Part shown: piece by piece, positions 15,218 to 24,351 of the stretch
How positions within the stretch are numbered: position 1 is the first letter of the stretch
Layout of the letters: every line of letters starts with the position of its first letter
DNA from: Bacteroidota bacterium
Lineage (GTDB): Bacteria > Bacteroidota > Bacteroidia > Chitinophagales > Chitinophagaceae
Assembly: GCA_016868815.1 (NCBI GenBank)
Contig: VGFQ01000015.1
Span: 1 to 46,690 of the forward strand
Direction: 5' to 3'
Length of the DNA stretch: 46,690 nt
Made by a program: the position numbers and the translations under genes
The notes under the pieces: model-generated
Databases searched by the model: none
What the model was told of the DNA's origin: nothing
What the model saw: the letters and a program-made list of their open reading frames with translations, nothing else

Positions 15218-17377
15218 CTAATTCAAAAACATCTCATCCACCAGAATCAGCCTCGGCTTTTGGGACTTTCTGTCTAATGGAGGCTTCGCGAGGATCTTCA
15301 AGCATGACACCAACCTTGGATTAAAGGAGGCTTCTGCAATCTTCAACAGCTTCTCCTTTTTAACAGGTCTCTCGGGCCGGATGGTGGCGATGCGATTCAG
15401 GCGCTGTTCATCCTCACCACCCCAGACCTCTATCACCTCTGGCGGATGAATACCATTCTCCTCCTCCACCATGTAATGTAGTCCGAAGGCGGAGAGAAGG
15501 ACTGGCCTCTTGAAGAAACAGATCAGCCCCATGTCATATTTCCGGGCTCCCGCCCAGAAATTGGCCCAAGCTGGATTGTTAGCCCCGAAAACCCCAAGCT
15601 TCGCATCAAAGAAAGTCTGTGGGCCCGCAGCCAGATGCACGTTGTTAAGTGGGAAGAGTAACCGTAGGCTGTCGGGCACGATCCCATTCTTCAGGAAATC
15701 ATACTGCACAGTGTCGCTACCGTACCAGCCCGACTTGAAGGCCCGCGCCATGATGCGCGCGTTGGAGGTAAGCTTGATCGCTTGTTTGAAGAGAGCAGAC
15801 CTTTGACTGTCAGGGGTGCTTCCATCCAGCGTATAGCGGATCTCGACCCCCGGCACCGGATGTCCAAGTTGTACATCGACGGTATCCCGAAAGACCAAAG
15901 TCGAGTTTCTCACCTGTGGCGGATTCAAGGTCAACATGCCCATCCCGTCGGATCCGCTACCCCCGACGAAATCGATGCCCGGAAATACCTGCCGAAGTCG
16001 AGAAAGATCCTCTGCAGACAGCGCCGTGTTCCATGCGGTGACCGTTTGCAATCGGCCAAATGCGGGCACTATGTCCTTCAGCCCTTCGAAAGTGACCTTC
16101 GTGCCCGATAGAGACAGCGTCCTTAACTGTTTCAGTCCAGTGAGTGATCGCAGACCACGGTCGCTTACATTTGAAAAATTAAGCTCAAGTCGCCGCAGGT
16201 TCTCAAAGCGTCCGATCACGTGGAGGTCTTCGTCGCCGACAGGCAACTTATTCAACTTTAGGGCCACGACCTGTCGGCGGATTTCCCCCAGATCCTCCAA
16301 CTGCTTCACCCCATATCCATCACGACGATAGATGCTGACCTCCAACGCTGGGGAATTCTTTGAGAGATGGGAAATATTCCGATCCTGGGTGTTCAGCTTC
16401 GCGATCAGCCCTTCTTCGGCAGCCGAAAAATCGTACAGGTAGGCAGAGTCTATGACAGGAAGGAAATATGATGCAGCCATGATCCTGAAAGTATCGTCTT
16501 CCGGCAGCGTGATCAGCTTTTTATTGAAACCGCTCCCATGCTCTACCCACAGCGACAGCAAGGCAATCTCAGCCGATGTGAGCTGTGCATTCCCTTCGGG
16601 AGGCATGTGTTTTTCCTGTTCGATCGGAAGATGAATCCGCTCTAGCATTAGGCTCGCCGCACCATTACCGGGAATGAATAAGGGACCTGACTTACCGCCT
16701 GCGAGTAGGCCCAAACTGTCTGTCAGCAATAGCTCGCCTTTGAATTTATTCTGGTTGTGGCAGGTGACACATTTCCGATCCAGTATAGGCTGAATGACAT
16801 CGGTGTAGACAACCGCCTGATCGATTGATACCGGCTTTCCATTTATGTTCTGCGCCACTGGCTGCAAGATGAATCCCTCACCATGTGTCAGGGTTGCGCC
16901 AAAATGACCCGTCAACAGAAGCAGCCCAGTAATCGAGATTGCGACGATCGTCGAGTATACCCTTCGGTATAAAATTTCCCCGGAAAGCAGACAAAGTGCC
17001 GAAGCGGCAAAGAACAAAGAAGCGCCTGTCCATCGATGCCAGTACAACGCATCGCCTGCATAGCCGTCCTCACGTGACAGGAACAGTCCCATGACGACCG
17101 TGATGCCGGCTAGCCAGGTGCCCGCAAGCCACATGATCTTGCCGAAACGTAGGAAGCCTTCCGACCGCCCAGGGTCGTTACGGAAGCCGAACAGCGGCCA
17201 CCAGGCCGCGATGCCCAGCAGCACGAGCGGGAAATGCAACAGCATCAAATGCATCCGGCCGATCGGCTGCAGCCAGTAGGGCAGAACTAACCGATCTGAA
17301 AATAGGAGTAGGAATCCTACAAAGATATTGAGCACGACCAGTCCCTGCCCTACCGCCTGTTTAAGTCTTTGATGCAT
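15218..17377 (-). CDS. Membrane-bound c-type cytochrome with leucine-rich repeats and FN3-associated domain
   Basis: The 719-residue protein starts with about four to five membrane helices in the first 160 residues, in the style of DUF2231-like membrane cytochromes. A cytochrome domain of planctomycete type follows, with CVTCH at residues 203-207 and an axial-methionine-type KHMPPEGNAQL near residue 256. Next are leucine-rich repeats (GRFENLRRLELNFSNVSDRG and LTGLKQLRTLSLSGTKVTFE) at about 360-450. A chitobiase/FN3-associated domain (VEIRYTLDGSTPD) lies near 500. The C-terminus is an unassigned beta-rich region. It is the last gene of a three-gene operon. A role in electron transfer or substrate binding at the cell surface is inference. 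Confidence 0.8.
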   Translation of the reverse strand: MHQRLKQAVGQGLVVLNIFVGFLLLFSDRLVLPYWLQPIGRMHLMLLHFPLVLLGIAAWWPLFGFRNDPGRSEGFLRFGKIMWLAGTWLAGITVVMGLFLSREDGYAGDALYWHRWTGASLFFAASALCLLSGEILYRRVYSTIVAISITGLLLLTGHFGATLTHGEGFILQPVAQNINGKPVSIDQAVVYTDVIQPILDRKCVTCHNQNKFKGELLLTDSLGLLAGGKSGPLFIPGNGAASLMLERIHLPIEQEKHMPPEGNAQLTSAEIALLSLWVEHGSGFNKKLITLPEDDTFRIMAASYFLPVIDSAYLYDFSAAEEGLIAKLNTQDRNISHLSKNSPALEVSIYRRDGYGVKQLEDLGEIRRQVVALKLNKLPVGDEDLHVIGRFENLRRLELNFSNVSDRGLRSLTGLKQLRTLSLSGTKVTFEGLKDIVPAFGRLQTVTAWNTALSAEDLSRLRQVFPGIDFVGGSGSDGMGMLTLNPPQVRNSTLVFRDTVDVQLGHPVPGVEIRYTLDGSTPDSQRSALFKQAIKLTSNARIMARAFKSGWYGSDTVQYDFLKNGIVPDSLRLLFPLNNVHLAAGPQTFFDAKLGVFGANNPAWANFWAGARKYDMGLICFFKRPVLLSAFGLHYMVEEENGIHPPEVIEVWGGEDEQRLNRIATIRPERPVKKEKLLKIAEASFNPRLVSCLKILAKPPLDRKSQKPRLILVDEMFLN

Positions 17378-17411
17378 GGATGACTATGGAAGGTGAGAAA
17401 AAATATAAATT

Positions 17412-18860
17412 TCAACTGAGGATGTCGTCGACGACTTTGCCTGCTACATCTGTCAACCGATAGCGTCGGCCCAGATGCTTGAAGACGAGTTTTTCGTGGT
17501 TCAATCCCAGTAGATGCAAGACGGTGGCATGGAAATCATGGACATGGACGGGGTCGCGTGCGATGTTATATCCGAATTCGTCCGTCTCGCCATACACGAT
17601 ACCGGGCTTGACTCCTCCGCCCGCCATCCAGATGGTGAAGCAGCGGGGATGGTGGTCGCGGCCATAGTTGTCGGCTGTCAGCGTCCCCTGGGTGTAGCTG
17701 GTGCGACCAAACTCCCCACCCCAGATCACCAGGGTTTCATCGAGCAGCCCCTGTTGTTTCAGGTCGGTCACCAAGGCGGCGGATGCCTGGTCCACATCCT
17801 TGGCCTGGCTTCTGATCTCGAAGGGGAGGTTCCCATGCTGGTCCCATCCCTGGTGGTACAGCTGCACGAAGCGAACACCCTTTTCCGAGAGTTTCCTTGC
17901 CAGCAGGCAGTTGGCAGCAAAACTACCCGGCACCAGGCAGTCAGGCCCATAGAGCTTGACGATGCTATCAGGCTCTTTCGAGAGGTCCATGACCTCCGGC
18001 ACCTCCGTCTGCATGCGATAGGCCATTTCATATTGCCGGACACGGGCTAGGATCTCTGGATCTCCAAATTCTCGATAGGCTTCGCTGTTGAGATGGGCGA
18101 GCTGGTCGAGCATGACTCGTCGCTCCTTGCGGCTCATGCCGTCGCGCAGATACAGCACCGGATCCTCGCCATTGCTGAACTGCACACCTTGATGCACGGA
18201 ATCGAGAAAGCCGTTCGACCAGAGTTTCGAATACACACCCTGGCCATTACCAATACCGCGCGACAGCAGGACGGTGAAGGCCGGAAGGTTTTTATTTTCA
18301 TTTCCCAGTCCATAGCTGAGCCAGGATCCCATGCTAGGGCGATTCCCTTGCTGCGCGCCTGTCTGCAGAAAAGTCAATGCCGGATCGTGGTTGATCGCCT
18401 CTGTATACATCGACCGGATGATGCAGATGTCGTCGGCGATGCGGGCGGTGTAGGGCAGAAGGTCGCTGATCCAGGCCTGCGACGGTCCATATTGTTTGAA
18501 ATCGATGAAAGAACCTACCAGTGGGAATGAGGCCTGGAAGGCAGTCATGCCGGTCAGGCGCTGGGTGCCGCGGACGGAGGAAGGGATCTCCTGCCCCTGC
18601 ATCTCCCGGAGCTTCGGCTTGTAGTCGAAAAGCTCCTGTTGGGCGGGTGCCCCGTTCTGAAATAAATATATGACGCGCTTCGCCTTCGGCGCGAAATGCG
18701 CGATCCCGTCCGGAAGCCCGTCTTCCTCGCCGCCCAAACCGCTGAACAGGTCAGGTACCAACAACGAACCGAGGGCGACGCTTCCAATACCCAGGCTCAT
18801 CGTGGACAGGAACCTGCGTCGATTCATGTTGAAGCCGTGTTCCAGCCATTCCTTTTCCAT
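17412..18860 (-). CDS. DUF1501 family secreted protein (Tat signal)
   Basis: The 482-residue DUF1501 protein belongs to a family distantly related to alkaline phosphatases and sulfatases that is nearly always encoded beside PSCyt/DUF1553 proteins in Planctomycetes. It carries a twin-arginine signal near the N-terminus (NMNRRRFLSTMSLGIGSVAL). Further signatures are KAKRVIYLFQNGAPAQQELFDYKP and WDQHGNLPFEIRSQAKDVD. VIWGGEFGRTSYTQG is followed by GRDHHPRCFTIWMAGGGVKPG, whose Asp-His-His is a likely metal site. The start could also be Met at residue 12. It lies 34 bases after the DUF1553 protein. Substrate and reaction are unknown. Confidence 0.88.
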   Translation of the reverse strand: MEKEWLEHGFNMNRRRFLSTMSLGIGSVALGSLLVPDLFSGLGGEEDGLPDGIAHFAPKAKRVIYLFQNGAPAQQELFDYKPKLREMQGQEIPSSVRGTQRLTGMTAFQASFPLVGSFIDFKQYGPSQAWISDLLPYTARIADDICIIRSMYTEAINHDPALTFLQTGAQQGNRPSMGSWLSYGLGNENKNLPAFTVLLSRGIGNGQGVYSKLWSNGFLDSVHQGVQFSNGEDPVLYLRDGMSRKERRVMLDQLAHLNSEAYREFGDPEILARVRQYEMAYRMQTEVPEVMDLSKEPDSIVKLYGPDCLVPGSFAANCLLARKLSEKGVRFVQLYHQGWDQHGNLPFEIRSQAKDVDQASAALVTDLKQQGLLDETLVIWGGEFGRTSYTQGTLTADNYGRDHHPRCFTIWMAGGGVKPGIVYGETDEFGYNIARDPVHVHDFHATVLHLLGLNHEKLVFKHLGRRYRLTDVAGKVVDDILS

Positions 18861-18894
18861 CGTTCCGTGTTTGCTTGATTTTTGAATGGTGTGA

Positions 18895-21222
18895 CTATGA
18901 CTTTGTGATGGTCTCTTCCAGGTTATAGATGGTTGCCACCACCCGCATCATGGCGGCCAACTCGGTCATATTAATCTGTTGGGGAAGGGGATACTCTCCA
19001 ACGTCCAATGCCCTGGAGGCCGTGGCTGGCGTGAGGCTGGACAGCGTCTGAAGATAATATCCGTGTAGCAGTTCCAATTCCTTGGGTCGGGGCTTTCTGC
19101 CGACAATGAGTCGATGCGCTTCCGTGATCCGTTGTTCCATCGGGGCCGATTGCTGCAGCAGTCTGGCGGCAAGCACCCTGGAGGCCTCCAGCACGGTCGG
19201 ATCATTCATCATCACCAAGGCCTGAAGGGGGGTGTTGGTTCTGAGTCTTCTCATCTCGCAGATGTCGCGGTTGCTCGCATCGAAGATGGCCATGGAGACA
19301 GGCGGCACGGTGCGCTTGATCAGCGTATACAGGCCACGCCGGTAGAGTTTCTCGCCATGGTCCTGCACGTAGATGGACAGCAGCCCGCGGCCGGAGGTGG
19401 CCCCTTCCCAGAGGCCCGGGGGCTGGTAGGGTTTCACGCTGGGCCCACCAATGCTGCGGTTCAGCAGTCCGCTGCTCGATAACACCAGATCGCGAATGAG
19501 TTCTGCATGAAGTCGATACCTGGGTCCCCTCGCCAGCAGGATGTTGTCGGGATCGAGGGCCAGCTTTTCCTTCGAGGCCACGGAGGACTGCCGGTAGGTC
19601 GCGGAAGTGACCATCTTTCTGACGAGATACTTGATGTCCCAACCGTGTTCCATGAAGTCGACCGCCAGCCAGTCCAGCAGCGCCGGATGGGAGGGCAGCT
19701 CGCCCTGCATCCCGAAATCGCCCGTCGTCTGGACGATGCCTTTGCCGAAGAACTCCTGCCAGAGCAGGTTTACATAGACCCTGGCCGTGAGCGGGTGCTT
19801 ACGGTCGAATAGCCATTGGGCCAACCCCAGCCTATTTTTGGGGAGGGCCTTGTCGAAGGACAGGATCGCGGCAGGAGTTGCTGCCTCGACCTTTTCGCCG
19901 GGAGCATCGTAATTGCCTCGGATGAGTACATGTGTGGGACGTACGGTGTCTATGTCGCCCATCACCGACACGATCAGCGTACCGGTATCGGTCTTGTGGA
20001 TGAAGCGCAGGACGGATGAAACTTCCGCGTCCGTGATCTCCATCCGCGGATTCTTGGCGTACGTTTCGGGGCCGCCGATGACGGATTCGATCCCCACTTC
20101 CCGGACGTTGTTGAAGAAGGCATAGAGCTGATAGTATTCGCGCGTGGAGAACGGATCGTATTTATGGTCGTGGCAGTGGGCGCATTCCATGGTCACGCCC
20201 AGGAGTCCCTTGCCGAAGAGGTCTGTCCGGTCGGTGACATAGCTGCTTCGGTATTCTTCCTGGATGACGCCTCCCTCCTCTGTGATCTTATGGTTGCGGT
20301 TGAAGGCTGTGGCCAGGACCTGTTCGCGGGTGGCGTTCGGCAGCAGGTCGCCGGCCAGCTGCCAGGTGACGAACCGATCGTAGGGGATATTTCTGTTGAA
20401 CGCATCTATGACCCAGTCGCGCCAGGGCCATTGCGTGCGGTAGCCATCATCCTGAAATCCGTAGGAGTCGGCAAAGCGAGCAAGATCTAGCCAGTGGATG
20501 GCCATCTTCTCTCCGTAAGCCGGTTGCTGCAGGAGCTCGTCCACCACTTTCTCAAAGGCCGTCGGTGTGTTATCAGCCACGAACCTGTCCATCATCTCCG
20601 GGCGAGGCGGAAGTCCGGTGAGGTCGAGACAGACGCGGCGAAGGAGTCGTTCCTTGTCGGCAGGCTCATTAGGTTCAAGACCTTTCAGTTCGATTTGTGC
20701 GAGGACGAAGCGATCGATCTCGTTGCGTGGCCAGTCTGTTCTTTCCACATTTGGAAGGGCCATCTTCCGAGGGGGCACGAAGGCCCAGTGTTTTTCATAA
20801 CGCGCGCCCTGTTCGATCCAGCGTTCAATCAGTCGGATCTCGATCGGACTGAGTTTGAGGGGAGACGAATGCGGGGGCATCACCCGGGCGGTATCGGTAG
20901 CGCTGATCCGCAGGAAGGCTTCCGACAGTTCGGGCTTGCCGGCGACGAGTGCATGGGCCTGGGGGTGTTCCTTAAGGGCCGCGAAGGCGCTGACGGGATC
21001 GTCCATCCGCAGGCCGGCCTTCCGCTTGTTGGCATCTGGCCCATGGCAGGAGAAGCATTTGTCGGACAGGATGGGACGGATATCGAAGTTGTAGCTGACG
21101 GTATCAGGAAGATCGTTGGAGGCCAGCAGGCCCGCTGAGGGTCGGAGCCAGTAGATAGATATGAAGATCAGGATACTTACCAGAGCGAGACTGATGGATA
21201 GTACCTTCCGGTAAAAACGCAT
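18895..21222 (-). CDS. PSCyt1-DUF1549-DUF1553 protein (planctomycete-type cytochrome)
   Basis: A 775-residue exported or membrane-anchored protein with one N-terminal helix (residues about 7-27). Domains in order are: planctomycete cytochrome C (PSCyt1) with CFSCH at 56-60 and GPDANKRKAGLRMD; DUF1549 (PSCyt2) with RLLRRVCLDLTGLPP, HWLDLARFADSYGFQ and the second CxxCH-like string ECAHCHDHKYDPFS; then DUF1553 (PSD1) with NRLGLAQWLFDRKHPLTARV, GDFGMQGELPSHPALLDWLA and RLRTNTPLQALVMMNDP. The order and motifs are the family norm. It leads the operon with the DUF1501 and LRR-cytochrome genes. Function is unknown. Confidence 0.92.
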   Translation of the reverse strand: MRFYRKVLSISLALVSILIFISIYWLRPSAGLLASNDLPDTVSYNFDIRPILSDKCFSCHGPDANKRKAGLRMDDPVSAFAALKEHPQAHALVAGKPELSEAFLRISATDTARVMPPHSSPLKLSPIEIRLIERWIEQGARYEKHWAFVPPRKMALPNVERTDWPRNEIDRFVLAQIELKGLEPNEPADKERLLRRVCLDLTGLPPRPEMMDRFVADNTPTAFEKVVDELLQQPAYGEKMAIHWLDLARFADSYGFQDDGYRTQWPWRDWVIDAFNRNIPYDRFVTWQLAGDLLPNATREQVLATAFNRNHKITEEGGVIQEEYRSSYVTDRTDLFGKGLLGVTMECAHCHDHKYDPFSTREYYQLYAFFNNVREVGIESVIGGPETYAKNPRMEITDAEVSSVLRFIHKTDTGTLIVSVMGDIDTVRPTHVLIRGNYDAPGEKVEAATPAAILSFDKALPKNRLGLAQWLFDRKHPLTARVYVNLLWQEFFGKGIVQTTGDFGMQGELPSHPALLDWLAVDFMEHGWDIKYLVRKMVTSATYRQSSVASKEKLALDPDNILLARGPRYRLHAELIRDLVLSSSGLLNRSIGGPSVKPYQPPGLWEGATSGRGLLSIYVQDHGEKLYRRGLYTLIKRTVPPVSMAIFDASNRDICEMRRLRTNTPLQALVMMNDPTVLEASRVLAARLLQQSAPMEQRITEAHRLIVGRKPRPKELELLHGYYLQTLSSLTPATASRALDVGEYPLPQQINMTELAAMMRVVATIYNLEETITKS

Positions 21223-21270
21223 ACGCGTGTATTCAAGATTGCGTGTTGAATGTATGAAATTTTGGTGACA

Positions 21271-21283
21271 GTAACGTGGTTAC
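21271..21283. promoter_or_regulatory. Small inverted repeat upstream of the cytochrome operon
   Basis: GTAAC-GTG-GTTAC lies 49 bases upstream of the operon's first start codon on the minus strand, inside a looser GGTGAC...GTTACC symmetry. The position suits an operator. No matching regulator gene is nearby, so this is a weak candidate. Confidence 0.25.
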
Positions 21284-21342
21284 CAACTGACCGAGTAGGC
21301 CTTTGTAGATAAGTATTTCGAACGCACTTCTCTACCCAGACG

Positions 21343-21744
21343 CTATGCCAGCTGGTTAACTATCTGCCACTCGAGATAGCACAGGAAGCCGATAGCACTT
21401 ACCTCCCCGAAAAAATAAATCAGGCCCGAAAGCTGCATCTGCCCGAAATGGGAGCCCACCATCGACAAGGTCCATAGGATATATCCCAGGTTTGCCATGG
21501 CGAGACCTCGCAACACACTCCTCCAACCACGCGTCAAAAATAAGAGAGATAGAACGGATGCCAGAAAAAGCAGTAAGGCCCATGCAGATAATCCAAGGAG
21601 TACACACACAGGCAAACCGAAAAGCTCAGGCAGATAGCGAGCGATGAGCCATAGCAGAAAAGCACTGAGCGCCGCACCGAAGCAATCGATGCGCACTATG
21701 GACCGGGGGCTATTGAGGCCTACCGCAATCCACCGCTGAAGCAT
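21343..21744 (-). CDS. Four-helix membrane protein, unknown function
   Basis: A 133-residue protein with about four hydrophobic segments: FGAALSAFLLWLIARYL, VCVLLGLSAWALLLFLASVL, LAMANLGYILWTLSMVG and LIYFFGEVSAIGFLCYLEW. I see no family signature. It is on the same strand as the cytochrome operon upstream of it and aspS, separated by 120 bases from the former. Short multi-helix proteins with a WQxV-type C-terminus like this are common and uncharacterised in Bacteroidota. The coding call rests on sensible topology and on fitting the gap between neighbours. Confidence 0.65.
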   Translation of the reverse strand: MLQRWIAVGLNSPRSIVRIDCFGAALSAFLLWLIARYLPELFGLPVCVLLGLSAWALLLFLASVLSLLFLTRGWRSVLRGLAMANLGYILWTLSMVGSHFGQMQLSGLIYFFGEVSAIGFLCYLEWQIVNQLA

Positions 21745-21825
21745 CGGCCTGTATTTTCTTGCAACATGAACTCGCCATTATAAACTAGCGACACTTACTG
21801 TGAGCGCTGTCAGGATTGGCTCCCC

Positions 21826-23646
21826 TCACGCAAGCCGGATGCTCAGCTCCACTAGCTGCTTCTCATCGATCGTCGAAGGCGCGTCCAGCATCACATCCCG
21901 TCCGCTGTTGTTCTTGGGGAAGGCGATGAAGTCACGTATGCTCTCGCTGCCACCGAGGATGGAGCAGAGCCTATCAAAGCCGAAGGCGATGCCGCCGTGC
22001 GGTGGGGCGCCGTATTCGAAGGCGCCGAGCAGGAAGCCGAACTTGTGGAGTGACTCCTCCTCGCTCATGCCCAGGGCGGCGAACATCTTCTCCTGCAGTT
22101 CGCGCTGGAAGATGCGGATGGAGCCGCCGCCGATCTCGTTGCCGTTGAGGACCATGTCGTAGGCATTAGCCTTGATCTGTGCGTAGGGATGCGAGAGGTA
22201 GGCTGCGGCATCCGGGATCGAAGGGTCGTTGCCGATCATCACGGGGATGTGGTCGGGTTTGGGTGAGGTGAAGGGATGATGGCGGGCCACCCAGCGGTTG
22301 TCGTCTTCGCTGTATTCAAAGAGAGGGAAGTCGAGCACCCAGAGGAGCTTAAACTCGTCCTTGCGGCGCAGTTCCAGCCGCTGGCCCATCTCGAGGCGTA
22401 GCTCGCTGATGGCCTTACGGGTACGCTCCTCAGCGCCAGCGAGTATGAGGATGAGGTCACCCGCCACGGCGTGGCAGGCATGGGCGATGGCCTTGAGCCG
22501 CTCTTCTGTATAGAATTTGTCGACCGAGCTCTTGAAAGTCCCGTCGGCATTGCATTTGACCGTCACCATCCCCTGCATGCCGATCTGGGGGCGCTTGACC
22601 CAGTCGGTGATCTCGTCTGTCTGCTTGCGTGTGTATTCGGAGGCGCCGGGCACGGCGATGGCGAGGACCGTCTCGGCGTTGTCGAAGACGTTAAAACCAG
22701 CGTCTTCGATGAGGGCGCGGTGGTCGGCGCGGTCGGTGAAGACGGTATCAGGCTTCTTGAGGTTGCAGAGCATCATCTCGAAGCGGATGTCGGGCTTGTC
22801 GTTGCCATAGCGCCACATGGCCTCTTCCCAGGTCATGCGGGCAACGGGCTCGGCGTAGTCGATGCCCCTCACGTCGATGAAGATGCGCTTGACGAGCCCT
22901 TCGAACATTTGAAGGATGTCATTCTGTTCGACGAAGCTCATCTCGCAGTCGATCTGTGTGAATTCGGGCTGGCGGTCGGCCCGCAGGTCCTCGTCACGGA
23001 AGCATTTGACGATTTGATAGTATCGGTCGTAGCCGCTGACCATGAGGAGCTGCTTGAAGGTCTGCGGCGACTGCGGCAGCGCGTAGAACTGTCCGGGATT
23101 CATGCGGGAGGGGACGACGAAGTCGCGCGCGCCCTCTGGCGTGGACTTGATGAGGAAGGGCGTCTCTATGTCCATGAAATGGTGCTCATGGAGGTAGTTG
23201 CGGGCGGAGCGGTTGACGGCGTATCGCAGTTCGAGGTTGCGGCGCACGGCGTTACGGCGCAGGTCGAGGTAGCGGAAGCGCATCCGCAGGTCGTCGCCGC
23301 CGTCGGTGTCGTCCTGGATGGTGAAGGGGGGTACGGCAGAGCGGTTGAGGATGGTATAGTCGTTGACCGTCACCTCGATGTCGCCCGTGGGGAGGTTGGG
23401 GTTTTTATTGCTGCGTTCGATGACCTGGCCGTGGACCTGGAGGACGAACTCGCGTCCCAGGGGTTCTGCGTCGAGGCGTTCGCCCATGCGTTCGCCGAAC
23501 ACGAGCTGGGTGACGCCGTAGCGGTCGCGCAGGTCGACGAAGGTGATGGCGCCGAACCTACGGACGGTCTGCACCCATCCCGCCAGCGTGGTCTCCTGTC
23601 CGATATGGGCGGCCCTCAGTTCGCCGCAGGTATGCTTCCTGTACAT
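21826..23646 (-). CDS. aspS: Aspartyl-tRNA synthetase
   Basis: AspRS charges tRNA-Asp in the cytosol. The 606-residue class II synthetase of bacterial type starts [19 protein letters not shown]. The N-terminal OB-fold anticodon domain ([20 protein letters not shown]) is followed by class II motif 2 ([20 protein letters not shown]), an inserted GAD domain near residues 300-420 and motif 3 (GIAFGFDRL). The open frame continues 148 codons upstream through a membrane-protein gene in another frame and is not coding there. A perfect TATCTTTG -7 box lies about 50 bases upstream. Presence of the GAD insert marks the bacterial form. Confidence 0.97.
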   Translation of the reverse strand: MYRKHTCGELRAAHIGQETTLAGWVQTVRRFGAITFVDLRDRYGVTQLVFGERMGERLDAEPLGREFVLQVHGQVIERSNKNPNLPTGDIEVTVNDYTILNRSAVPPFTIQDDTDGGDDLRMRFRYLDLRRNAVRRNLELRYAVNRSARNYLHEHHFMDIETPFLIKSTPEGARDFVVPSRMNPGQFYALPQSPQTFKQLLMVSGYDRYYQIVKCFRDEDLRADRQPEFTQIDCEMSFVEQNDILQMFEGLVKRIFIDVRGIDYAEPVARMTWEEAMWRYGNDKPDIRFEMMLCNLKKPDTVFTDRADHRALIEDAGFNVFDNAETVLAIAVPGASEYTRKQTDEITDWVKRPQIGMQGMVTVKCNADGTFKSSVDKFYTEERLKAIAHACHAVAGDLILILAGAEERTRKAISELRLEMGQRLELRRKDEFKLLWVLDFPLFEYSEDDNRWVARHHPFTSPKPDHIPVMIGNDPSIPDAAAYLSHPYAQIKANAYDMVLNGNEIGGGSIRIFQRELQEKMFAALGMSEEESLHKFGFLLGAFEYGAPPHGGIAFGFDRLCSILGGSESIRDFIAFPKNNSGRDVMLDAPSTIDEKQLVELSIRLA

Positions 23647-23695
23647 GGTCGTAGAATGTGGACGGAACGAAACAGAACGAGGCGTTCCCGGTGCG

Positions 23696-23703
23696 CAAAG
23701 ATA
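23696..23703 (-). promoter_or_regulatory. -7 box of the aspS promoter (TATCTTTG)
   Basis: Perfect TAnnTTTG on the minus strand, 49 bases before the aspS start codon, giving a leader of about 40 bases. No clear TTTG -33 element is seen. Confidence 0.5.
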
Positions 23704-23732
23704 GCCGATTGGCGGGATGCGAGCTGCCAGCC

Positions 23733-24179
23733 TCAGGCCTTGCCGTCCGGGTTCACTTCCTGCTCGATGGCCTCGGCCGTGCGGGCAGCCATCTTCGCCC
23801 GAAACGCTTTGTTCGGTGCCAGGATCAGGTAGTAGTAGGCCAACAGCAGGAGACCCGCCGTGAAGGGGATGACCGATGCCTGCCGCAGGCCGTACGGTCC
23901 CCATAGGTTTGCGTCCCACCCGTAGAACTCTCCGATCATCCAGGTGCAGTTGGCCGTGATCCAGAGGGCGACGGTGACATTGTGGAGCAGTTCGGAGAAG
24001 ATGCGCCGCGTCTGCCAGGCGATCAGTACGGCCACTGATATCGTGGGGATGATCATGAGCAGCGCGGGGATCTTGAGGTTGAGGGCCCAACAGGCATCCT
24101 TGATCAGCCAGAACAGGATGTGGAGGTTCTCGACCCTCCGGAAGCGAAAGGGGATGCTGTAGATGCGGGCGTCTGACAT
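23733..24179 (-). CDS. Conserved membrane protein, unknown function
   Basis: A 148-residue protein from [20 protein letters not shown]; the longer frame to 24272 has no signal-like or conserved sequence. The visible pattern [20 protein letters not shown], then [40 protein letters not shown] and [17 protein letters not shown] gives about four helices. The [12 protein letters not shown] plus ANCxWMIGEFF style resembles an uncharacterised membrane protein family I recall from Bacteroidota. It sits 86 bases upstream of aspS on the same strand and may be co-transcribed, although aspS has its own -7 box. Confidence 0.75.
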   Translation of the reverse strand: MSDARIYSIPFRFRRVENLHILFWLIKDACWALNLKIPALLMIIPTISVAVLIAWQTRRIFSELLHNVTVALWITANCTWMIGEFYGWDANLWGPYGLRQASVIPFTAGLLLLAYYYLILAPNKAFRAKMAARTAEAIEQEVNPDGKA

Positions 24180-24351
24180 GATGGGGTATTGAGTGCTTTG
24201 GTTATCCCCGAAAATATCGAATTGAAGCATATCCGGACCAACCTTTTTCAAACGAGTCGAAGCTGTCCGCATGGGTCAAATATGCAGACACCCCCACCGC
24301 CGGTCGACCATCAGTCCCAGCAGTGAGGGTGCGCATGTCAGGATGCAGCGA

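Noticed and set aside
22471..23832. A 453-codon open frame on the plus strand opposite aspS
   Set aside because: AspRS motifs are on the minus strand; the plus-strand product has no family similarity and is explained by codon bias.
23647..24090. Extension of aspS by 148 codons upstream
   Set aside because: It overlaps the membrane-protein gene at 23733-24179 in another frame and passes through the -7 box; the family N-terminus starts at 23646.
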